DNA of 64,000 nt from assembly GCA_934047225.1 (NCBI GenBank), contig OW203989.1:7601977-7665976 (forward strand), given 5' to 3'. This DNA is from Ypsolopha sequella. Lineage: Eukaryota > Arthropoda > Insecta > Lepidoptera > Ypsolophidae. The notes under the pieces are model-generated. The model did not search any database, had not been told where the DNA came from, and saw only the letters and a list, made by a program, of their open reading frames with translations. Positions 1-10,400 of the stretch are shown in pieces. Position 1 is the stretch's first letter. Each line of letters opens with the position of its first letter. The position numbers were made by a program, and so were the translations under genes.

Positions 1-1262
1 AGTTTTGCAACGCCGCAAATTCTGTTAATGGTTTCGTAGGCGTCAGTCTTGTAATTGTAGGTTTTCTTATTAAGTATATCAGTGGTTAAGTAGAAACTTG
101 TAACGAACTTGTGTACAAATGAAAGATCTTAAGATCAAATTACCGTTGCGATTTAGGAATGAATTGATCGAAATAGGCAATGCGAAATTTTATGTAAAAT
201 CAAAAAGCAGGGGGTTGTGTCAGAGACATAACCGTTCATTACTTAAGTGGATACTTCTATGCCGCCACTGCTGCACTAAATTTGAATAAATAGCCAAAGA
301 GAATACGAATATAATCACTCGTGTCAATGGCGGTACCTATGCTTAGGAGTTCATTTCAAAAAATTTTATATTCTGATCAAATAAGCATTAACTTATCATT
401 ATATAATAATATATATTATGATATAATATTAATAATAATATAATAATAAAGGATTGAAAACGTAATAATCTATATACAGAAATCAAATTATCCTTCGTTA
501 AAAATGTCGTTCCGGATGAGACTACAAGTTCTGAGCATGAGAGAGAGAACTACGAGATGAGAAAAAAATAAGTATCCACTTCAAAAAGTTCCATGCATTA
601 ATTTTTGAACAAGATTTGAATGTGAAAAAATACAAAGTGTTGGTATGAAAAACAACATTTATTTACTTATTAACCAAGTGATCACTGTAACATATACACT
701 TGTAAGTACCTGCATTCTTGTTAACTATTTTTTGTTACTGTGTTTTTCTACTTAATTTAGTTCTAAGAAAATTACTACAAATATGGATGTTGATTTTAGA
801 TATCGTAAATTGTAAACAAAATATATATCAATGTAGTATTGGATAAAAACATAAAAAATTGCTATCTAGAACCACTTGCACAAAAAAACATTTATCTCGT
901 CAAATATTTCAAAACATAATTAAAATGTTAAGCCCTTATTTGTTTAACATTGTCAAAACAACTTTATATCCAAATAGAGTTATAATTTGGACGCCTTAGG
1001 AATGCGCGGGGTTAGAGGGGGAATGTATAACCTCTTATGTTCGGATTTGTACTTCTTCCTGAGCTGCCATATCTAAAATCCACGTCTCTATAAGTTTTTT
1101 AACTTTTTAAGTTATGAACTTGTTAACATTGTAATACTGTAGCTAATGATATATATAGAGCCTGTATGTATATTGATAAGTGACACACAGAAAATGTTTA
1201 AAAATTTAATAATATTTTGTACAATGTTCGTCATGTGACGCATAATAATCTATCAGGCACTA

Positions 1263-1704
1263 GGGCCGTTTCTCCATATTTGTAAAAAAATATTAAGAAA
1301 TAATTATAACGGCCAAAATACAACCTTTAGCTAAGACAACTTTTAACAATAGTTTTCTATATGCATAAACATATTTTGAATGATACAATTTAGCCGATTC
1401 TGAAGGCTTTAATTTTAGTTTTAGTGCTGTCAAGACTTAAATTCTTCCAAAGTAATTTAACTTCTGTCCTTAACATTTATGAACTATTTTGCAATAATGA
1501 AAATTTAGTTTTGACAGCATTAAAACTAAAATTAAAGCCTTCAGAATCGGCTACAATACCAGGCATAAATTCCTAATATAATTGGAAAATCCAATTATTT
1601 TGAAGCTACCATGATATCATTCAAAAAAATCTATGCTTATAGCAAACTGTCGGTAAAAGTTGTATTTTGGCCGTTTTATTTCTTAATATTTGGAGAATCG
1701 ACCC
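1263..1704. mobile_element. Foldback element with a second foldback nested inside
   Basis: About 70 bp at 1263-1332 (gggccgtttctcc..., ...cggccaaaatacaac) are the reverse complement of about 1650-1704. The MITE at 1393-1551 lies inside. No coding capacity. Confidence 0.6.
1393..1551. mobile_element. 159-bp palindromic MITE (family GCCGATTCTGAAGG), copy 1
   Basis: Terminal inverted repeats start GCCGATTCTGAAGGCTTTAA and run about 45 bp. The copy is bordered by TA on both sides, as in mariner-type insertions. Further copies lie at 23209-23367 and 31344-31489. Confidence 0.75.
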
Positions 1705-1719
1705 TTAAAGGCAAAGTGG

Positions 1720-2094
1720 CATTGGCGTAACTAGCATTTTTGTCCAGGGGGAGCCTGGCCAAGGTTAGGCAAAAATATGTACTTAAAATTAATTTCCGCA
1801 AAAAAATATTGTCTTTTCAAAAGTTTGTTATAACATAAATCATACCTAGAAAAGAAATGAAACAACGTAGTAAAGAAACATTCAATTTTTTGTAAATAGT
1901 AGGTGGTGGAAGTCTTAGGTGGGCCACATAGCCACCAGGGGGGGCCTCGACGCCGCCAGGGGGGGCTGGAAGTCGCCAGGGGGGGCCTCGAAGCCACCAG
2001 GGGGGCCTGGAAGCCGCCAGGGGGGGTCTCGTAGCCGCCAGGGGGGGCCTCGAAGCCGCCAGGGGGGCCAGCCCCTCTGGTTGTTACGCCACTG
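1720..2094. mobile_element. hAT-like non-autonomous element with G-rich core
   Basis: Ends are CATTGGCGTAAC and GTTACGCCACTG, similar to the CAGTGGCG ends at 4886 and 45221. Flanks gcaaagtgg and gcaagtgg look like a decayed 8-bp target duplication. The core is the minisatellite at 1931-2073. Confidence 0.6.
1931..2073 (+). repeat. G-rich minisatellite, about 7 x 21 bp
   Basis: The unit is GCCGCCAGGGGGGGCCTCGA with small changes. Each unit carries a run of 6-7 G. Open frames on both strands here (SRQGG- and PPWRL-type repeats) are products of the array, not genes. Confidence 0.8.
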
Positions 2095-4026
2095 GCAAGT
2101 GGTGAAACAGCCCCTCAAACTATCTTACGACGTCATATCATTGGTTATCTCAATATTAAGAACTTGACAATAACTGAACATAATCCAGTTTATTTGTATT
2201 GTTTTTCGAAATAGCTTGTAATGCAAAGCAATAAAATCTAAATCACCTTTCACTATTTTACGTACTGGCAGCTCTAAATTCAAGATTTTCAGCACGGAAA
2301 TCAGTGTCAGTAGAAGTTTGTCTCCCCCCACCCCGCATGTACCTAACGCGGTAAAACTTAAATTGGTGTTAAAAAGCCGTTACTATTTTGAATATTCTAC
2401 GTTTGTTGTTATTGTATGTCACACCAAATGCAATTGTGTCGTAGACCCTTTAATAAAATGTTTAGAAATTATACAGTTTTTTTTTATTTTTGTGATTTTA
2501 TTAGTGGATGAGTTACAAGTAGATTTTATGAAATTATTTATTAAACACTTTCGACCAAGGAATGCGTACGTCTGCTGATAACTATCTGTACTGGAACTAC
2601 TCTTCTGCCTAGGCATATGCCCAATTCTACGATGTGCCGACGACATATATTAGATATTTACTTATGAAATTGCCGTTTTCTATAGAGAACTTTAAGGAAA
2701 CTCAATTTTCAGTACTAACATTTTTGCATTTTGTTTAGGAATGACGAATCCAAATTATGTAATTTCTTTTGTGTATGAATGAGACAACATCAATTTAATT
2801 TTTGAAAAGAGTCAGCTGTAAAAAGTTATTACGAATCTTATCATGGAAATGGATGGCATTTAGGACGAACTGTTTTTGAAGATTTCAGTTTGGTTACCAA
2901 ACTGACAATAAAAACAAAAATTAATACGTAGATGTAAAAGCTTGAAATTAAATTTCAAGCAAAAACAAATAATGGAAATAGCTATTGAATTACAGGAATT
3001 ATGAACTCATGAAGGAGCGAAGTCTTCTGATACAGGTATTCTTACTTAAAAGAAGGCTCCAGCTGCAATTGTAATTATGTAAATATTTGGTTATCACAAA
3101 AAACATTTTTGATTTTTTTGATGAATCTGTAAGAAAATTTCGGCAATTTCATATGTAAGTCAAAGTTTGATACTACCGAAAATTCGTCCGATTCGCATGA
3201 AATTCAGTTTCCACACGTTACTAACTTCGCAAATCACTCTCACAAAAGATCGAACGGAACGCAGGCGGGCGCATGCGCTATCGAGCGAAGGATGCAGATA
3301 AAAATCAGTTCTTTTAGTAACTATGAGGGTTGGTTAAGTGTAATTTTAAGTTAAAAAAAACAGGCTGACCTAGGCCGATGGGGGGGTCATGACCCCCGGC
3401 CCTGGATCCGCCCTTGGGAACCGAACACCACGACTAAAAAACCCTTCTATTCGAAAATAACGATGTATTTGTCATATTCATGATATAAAATTGGTATTCA
3501 CCTCATCAGCTATCATTAAAAGAAAAAAGATAATTTAAAACTTATTTATTACATAAAGTAAGCGCAATAGCATTTCCATTACATTTTCTCTTATTTTATA
3601 CAAGGTTTTTCATACATTTTATTGGGTTAATTTATAATTTAGTTCCCACGTTTTTTATTTACGTTTTCAGATAGTAATTTACGAGTCACAGCCTTTTTTG
3701 AAATGTGCTTTCTGGTCTGATTTTTATGATTTTAAATTTGTTTTAAGCTAACTGAATAATAAATATAAGTTCTAAGTTTAAAACTACTGTTGAAAATGAA
3801 TAAAACATTTTGTTTTTTTTTTATATCTTCTCGTAGGTGGTCATTTGAATTCTGGCTGTAATACAAAATACTTGAAACTAAAGTTTTTAAAAAAATCTGA
3901 AAATGATTCCTGACTTGCCTAGATTCCTTGATAACTTGTGTCGTACACAAAAGAGCCTTGCACTATCAGTCCATAAAGGCGATATTCCGTTGCTAATACA
4001 ATTTGATAACCTACCAAGCCCCACAA

Positions 4027-4464
4027 TCACGTATCATACGCACTACTAGAACTCACATTTCTTGTCCGTTTGCCTAAACCTGAGGCAGATTTATTCTTCG
4101 GCCGCTTCCTGGCCTCACTGTCATCTTCACTCACACTAGCACACCTCGGCTTCGGACTCATCATGGTATCAGACGAAACTGAGTCCCGCTGGCTCTTTTT
4201 CCGTTGTCTTTTAGGCACATTTTCGCCAAGCATCGTTTCGTTGAATAGACGCTGTCTTCCTTCAAAGTACATGTTGTATCGTTGGACTACTTCGGGGTAT
4301 TTGGCCTCGAAGGCCGTATCTGGGGACAGGATTAGTTCCCAGCCAGTTCTGGGGTTGTGCTTGGCAACACTGCTGATGATTTCGAGGACTTGTTCTGGCG
4401 GCAGTCGGACGGCGGCGGCCACTTTACGTCGGTCCACGTATGGGTGTTGCGTGAAAAGGTACAA
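4027..4464 (-). CDS. POLR3E: POLR3E coding exon 8 (last one in the window)
   Basis: From residue 350. The acceptor is CTCCTTACAG before TTGTACCTT. It encodes KVAAAVRLPPEQVLEII, GWELILSPDTAFEAKYPEVV and then a basic, serine-rich tail. Two endings are possible. The frame may run to TGA at 4027-4029 (494 aa), or the GTGAGT at 4051-4056 may act as a donor after codon 485 (phase 0), with more exons left of the window. The low-complexity tail just before the stop makes either reading plausible; I see no further RPC5 exon in 1-4026. Confidence 0.88.
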   Translation of the reverse strand: MYLFTQHPYVDRRKVAAAVRLPPEQVLEIISSVAKHNPRTGWELILSPDTAFEAKYPEVVQRYNMYFEGRQRLFNETMLGENVPKRQRKKSQRDSVSSDTMMSPKPRCASVSEDDSEARKRPKNKSASGLGKRTRNVSSSSAYDT

Positions 4465-7400
4465 CTGTAAGGAGAATATTTTATTTCATTAGTTAAAGAT
4501 ACATTTTAACGACTTTAATTGATTGGAAAAGCTCTTATTGGATATAGAAAAATATTTACAGTATTAGCAAATCATCAAAATTAATATATTGAGAATGATA
4601 ATGGAACAATAGTATTATGATATCTATAATTGAGAAACCCCGGGAAAATAAGAAAGTAAATAGTTATAGGAATAACTTAATTGAGAGCCGGGGTAAGTAT
4701 GAGGTGCGGGGAGAGAGAGCAATGGTGACAGTCGACAATGGTGTCCATGTATCAACTTGTTGATCGACTAGTCGATAGACATACATTTAAATGCATTCCA
4801 ATCACAGACCTGTAATTCCAATGAATAACTTCTACCATAATTATTATTAGAGTGCATTACCGATTCCAGATACGAACCTCGGTAGCAGTGGCGTGCACAG
4901 AACTTTTTGCTGGAAAAGCAAGCAATTGGTCAAGAATAACAATAAAAAATATATGAAAAAATTTATATATCACTTTGAAAAAAAAAAGTTTATATAGGAA
5001 ATTTTCACTCTAGGGTAGACATTGTCTACCCTGGCGTCATACAATTTTTTTTTTCAAAGTGATATTTAATTTTTTTCATATTTTTTTTTATTGTTATTCT
5101 TGACCAATTGTTTGCTTTTCCAGCAAAAAGTTCTGTGCACGCCACTCGGTAGTACAGTTAGTAGCGCGCCTGTCATGTAAGCAGGAGGTCGCAGGTTCAA
5201 ATCCTGGCCCGAGGAATTTTTTCAAAAATATTTGTGCTTTTAAATTTGTTTCTGATTGATTTCTAGCTGGTAATGCACTCTAATAATAATTAGAGTATTC
5301 AAAGCGATGGATTTCGCAACAAAAAACATATAAACTTCTGGTTACACTCCCCGGCGTGGTTTTAGAGGCATGACCTTGAATGACCGAAGTGATTTTTCGG
5401 TCTATCCGTACAAAAATGTATGCGCAGATCCCCACTATTTCGTTGCTTGTGTCTCTAGAACCGTGCCGGGGAGTATACTCTATGGACGCATGACCCTCTC
5501 CATTTTCAAACTTATTATGACAAGTTGAACGACAAATGTAATTAAAATCGAACGGCTTTTGGTACAGTTGTAACGTAAAGCGAACTGGTTTTGTTTTTTT
5601 TTATTAATATTTATAGTACATATACTGAACACTACACAAAATTACGTCACTCACACACATAATCAGTAAAATCTGATTAGATTCAGATTCAAACCAAAAA
5701 AACGATGAACAATTAATGAATTAATGTAATTTAATATCTATGACAGATTTCAATTGATATTCAAAATCAGATGTGTAAGTTGAAATACAGGTCAGTTAGT
5801 ATTTCTAGCCAGTAATAATGTATTCAACCTTATCAATTAATTTTATTGCAACATGATATAAATCTCATAATCTTTCTGGTCCAATTTACACTTATGTGCT
5901 CATTTGTACTCCTACCCCCGCAAACAGTCTTCGTCCCGGCTCTCAATTAAGTTATATTCCTATAATCCAGGAGACTGGTATCTTTCAATTAAACCAAACC
6001 TACTTTTCGACGGTTAACAATCAATAAGGTCTATCTAACTATTTTATCAGTTTCTAATTTTAATGCAGCTAGATTTAAAATTAATTTTGCGTGACCTGTC
6101 AATATCAATTAAATTAAATAAATGCTACCTAAAGTACAATGTAGAAGGTTATTTTTTCATATAATGTTTAATAAACAAACTTCCAAAGAGTTATCGCTTC
6201 AAATTTTAAAATGTCTTTTTCGCCTCCTGTAAAATTTTAGTTTTGTTAGACGTTCTATGGATTGGATGATGTAAACTCTACCATAAAAATGACATAGGAA
6301 CTATTTTCTGAAACGCACTATACCCGCCCAATCACGCCCGGTATACGGCTATCGAAGAGGACTCACCACGTGGTCCCTGGCAGCCTGCAGGCTGGCCGGC
6401 GTCTGCGCGCCGCCACGAACGTACAGTTCACTGGAGCGCGGGACCCACAAACCTCGCACGCAACTCGCGCACGCGCTCAACGCGGTGAGAAGCGCCGATT
6501 CTGTTAGCGGACCATTCTCTGTGCGGACTTGCGAGAGGAGCTCGCCGAATGTCATTATCTTCGCTGTGGGGTTAAATTAAATTTGTTAGTCCCATGCAAT
6601 GTTGCACAGCGATCATAATATAGAAATTAAGTGAAAGTGAAATGAATTATTTGCCACCGACCAAGACGCAGTAAAACATAATATAAAATGGCAAAAAGAA
6701 GCAAACTCAACAAATGCTACTAGTTGAAGCAACTTGCAGCACTGATTTTCAGACTGCCCCATTTTAAAACAAAACACAATGGCAGGCAGGGGTAAAAAAT
6801 AACAATTAATAATTAAGAGTTTTACCTAGTACATTATACTATCGACTAAGAAAATAATGAATAATCATTTTATTTATTTATTTCCATAAAATTTGAATAA
6901 CACTACAGATATCCATTGCGTTATACAAATGAAAACAGACACAGAATCAGAAAACATATTAGACACATATCAACAACTTAAAAATTCGTACATTTTCAGG
7001 GATTTACTGATTTCGGTCGCGGCTCCCTGTACCGTCTAAATACAATGCCCTCGGGCCAAAACTTTGGATCATAATTTAATAATTGAAATAATATTGAATT
7101 AATGTAAAGGTCTGTGTTATTCGTGTAATTGAATCAGTTTTAAGTTTTTGACCGCCTCTGTGATCTAGTAGTTTGAATGTCTCCGGGTTCGCGTGTTCAA
7201 ACCCAATAGGGGCACATTTGTGTTCGGTCTACGTGTATCGGAATGCACGTTTAGGTGTAAAATGTGCCCGAAGTACGGCGGTATTACTCACCCACGCTGG
7301 GACGTAATAATCGTCGGTGAAACGTTGGTGTAGGAATGTGGACTGTGACTTGCATTCAGCCCACAATTATTGGATACCTTGACCAGGATCTCCATGGTGC

Positions 7401-10400
7401 GGTATTTGAATAAGGGCTCTTGAAATCGTCTGAGAGATATCTTGATCTTTAATCTGACGAAATGTTACGACACTGCTTCTATCACCATATAAACCCTTTT
7501 AAGCACTTCGTATTTCTAAGCCCACCGCTCTAATTGCTTGCAAGTTTTTTACGTAATAGACATCATTCCGTTGGTTTAAGCGAAGTGCAAAACCTAAACG
7601 ACGCAAAAACTTGCGGCATACCACAAGGCTCTATGCTTTCCCCGCAAATATTTCTTCTGTATTAATATTAATGAATGACGTACCGTTTGTGAGAATCATC
7701 TTGATCTGGTCTTGTGGCAACGCCAAATTCATCGGCGCCACGACGTCGGCTTCGTCAGGAGGCGGCGGTGGTACCAGAGTCCGCACGTACTCGCGAGAAC
7801 GGAGCGATAAGGATGATCCATCTGTTATGTTGCCACTAAACAGCTTGAGTTTTTCCAGCTGGGGAAAAAAGGTTTCTAGTTTTTTACAAATATATTCAGG
7901 GGAGGTGTGGAGACTCCAGACTCCGCCTAAAGCACTATTCTACACACAGACCCCTAGGCCATTAGACGTTTTAAGAAGGGCCAAACCTTTTTACCAACAC
8001 ATCGGTGCAATTGCACTACTATACAAATGTCATTCAATATTATACCATTTCTATTTCCTTGCTGAGTAGCCTCCCCGCATTACCCCAGCAGTGGCGAAAA
8101 AATTCTCACTTGTCCGAGGTTGATAACATGTCTAATGGCTAAGTGGTCTGTGATTCTACATAAGACAATGCTTATAGGAGAAAGTAAAAGCTATTTGAAT
8201 GATCACCATATAGAAGATTTTTGACCAAAAATACACTTCTGGACACATCTATTGGCCCACCTTAGAGTTTAGGTTTCGATGGCCCCTAACTAAATATGAT
8301 TGCTAGATTGAACAAAAACTATTGATCCAGTTTTAAACCTGATACGTTTTACCATATTTTTCGATCGTATTGTTTTAAGTTTGAATTCAGAATACCACAC
8401 GACATGGAGCTACGACTAACAAGTCGGGTATGCGCCTTGATGAAGGCAGTTGATTTTTTAATAAAGAACATGTTTAATCAAATAAAGGTTTAATTTAATA
8501 ACGCATGTTGCCTCCATGGGCATCTACGACAGCTCTCATACGATTAGGCATAGAGTTTATCAACCGCTCTATGAAATTTTGAGGGATCATCTCCCATTCC
8601 TCTTCTATGGCAGTTTTCAACTCCTGCAACGTCTGGGCAACTGGCTGACGAGCCCTAAGACGTCTTTTTAGCTCGTCCCACATGTGCTCAATCGGGTTCA
8701 TGTCTGGGCTTCTGGCTGGCCAGTCCATAACTGTGATGTTCACATCCCGAAGATATTCCCTGACGATGCCGGCCGTATGGGCTCTTGCATTATCATGCAT
8801 AAAAAGGAAATTTGGGCCCACATGGTCCGCGTATGGCATCACGTGAGGTTCTAAGCACTCACGAATGTACCTTTCAGCATTTAATGTTGGCAGCCGTGGT
8901 CCCGTAACAACCTCAAGTTGAGTTTTGCCGCTCGCGGATATACCGCCTCAGACAGTCCATGAGCCACCGCCATAAGCAACCCTCTCTAGAAAGCAGCATT
9001 TTGCAAAACGCTCTCCCTTAAGTCGGTAGACCTTCTTCCTTCCATCATTGCCATGTAACGCAATTTTAGACTCATCAGAAAAGAGTACACGGCTCCAATG
9101 CTGCTGAGTCCAATTTAAATGAGTGCGCGCGAAATGAAGGCCCGCTGTTCGGTGGGCTCGCGTTAGTTTGGGGCCATTAGCTGGCTTGTGTGCTACCATA
9201 TCGCGTTCTTTTAACCTTCTCCGAACAGTTCGAGCGCTCACAGATACTCCGTGGAAGTCGCGAAGTTGGTTTTGTATCTCAATGGAGGTAAGGTGACGAT
9301 TTCTCAAGCAGGTCGTCACGATGAATCGATCCTGCCTTTCAGTTGTGACCCGAAATCGTGGCCTTCCTTGGCGACGAACAAAGCCGCCAGTCTCTAGGTA
9401 CCTCCGATAAACATTTCGGACAGCAGATCGACCTAAATTAAGTTGAGCACTTACATTTCTTTGGCTGTGTCCGGCCTGGATAAGTGCCACAGCTTGGGCG
9501 GCGACTTCAGGCGAAGTATCCATAGATTATTGATAGAACCTCACCTTAATCTTAAGAATAAGTAATGTTTGTTGCAAAACCAAAGAGAAAAATCACACTT
9601 TCAAGAATTAAATCCAAGTAAACCAATAAAATCAAGTTAAAATCAAGTTTTCTTAGTATTCGATTGTTTGATATCAACGAACAGGCTCCAAATTGTCTTT
9701 TGTTTCTTTAAACCCTGTGTTCGAAATTCAAAAAAGACTATTAAATAAAATTATGAATGTGCCATGTTCAAAACTGCATAAAAACTTTTTGCTCGACCTA
9801 ATATAAATTTTTAGCTAGGACCAAACGAAACTGAAAATGCAAGGTGGGCCAATACTGCCCTCCTAACTTAGACAACCGTAACTGCAATAAGTATAGTTTC
9901 GAGATAATCGCGCGTAAAGTTTTTTTTCTTAAATTAGTGATCAGGGTCTCAGTAATAAAAAAATACCATGTTTAATGATTTCAATCTGTGATAACAATTG
10001 TTCCCTTTAAAAGTGTCTTTGTTATGTTGTGATAACATTATTACTTTTATCATAATTTAGCAAATAATCTTTATGCTTAGTGCAACATAATAATAAAAAT
10101 GTGCTTATCCTAAGCATTAGCACCGTATGTAACGTAGTTCCGGTTCTTATGTCTAGGAATCGATCTTTACTAGTCATAACCGCGGTAACTTACTTCTAAC
10201 TAAATCATATTCTTTATGGCTAGATGATAGAAAAGTAAAGAACTACTTACAAATAAAACAAAAATTTCAATGATATAAACATTTATTAATATGTTTATAG
10301 TATTTATTTATTATTAAAGAACATTTAATAATAAGGGACAACTTACTACTGACAGAATCACAACAATTTCAATGAGATCAAAGATATTAAAATTATTATT

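Larger units (their letters stand above)
190..3170. repeat. Diverged dispersed repeat, copy 1, split by later insertions
   Basis: About 190-490 and 2650-3170 resemble 33890-34770, for example 'cttatgaaattg', 'tcttatcatggaaatggatg' and 'ttaggacgaactgtttttga'. The material between the two parts holds the nested elements at 1263-2094. No gene is seen. Confidence 0.5.
4838..5292. mobile_element. Foldback element enclosing a tRNA-like sequence
   Basis: taattattattagagtgcat at 4838 is mirrored at 5269-5292 (24-bp arms). Inside are a tRNA-Thr-like sequence and the MITE at 4886-5144. It lies in the POLR3E intron between exons 7 and 8. Confidence 0.6.
4664..5965. mobile_element. TIR element, about 1.3 kb, carrying nested elements
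   Basis: The left end (4664-4692, ttataggaataacttaattg) is the reverse complement of 5935-5965, differing by a two-base indel. It contains the foldback at 4838-5292, which contains a tRNA-like sequence split by a hAT-type element. No coding capacity was recognised. Confidence 0.6.

Noticed and set aside
1915..2167. Repetitive proline/arginine- and glycine-rich frames
   Set aside because: Products of a G-rich minisatellite with no stop codons, not genes.
3355..3420. Possible transposon end ('ggccctggatccgcccttg')
   Set aside because: It resembles a hAT-type terminus, but no matching partner end or target duplication was found.
4070..4492. 140-codon plus-strand frame
   Set aside because: It is the antisense shadow of POLR3E exon 8, whose minus-strand product matches RPC5 and has proper splice sites.
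7611..8069. 152-codon plus-strand frame
   Set aside because: Antisense shadow of POLR3E exon 6.
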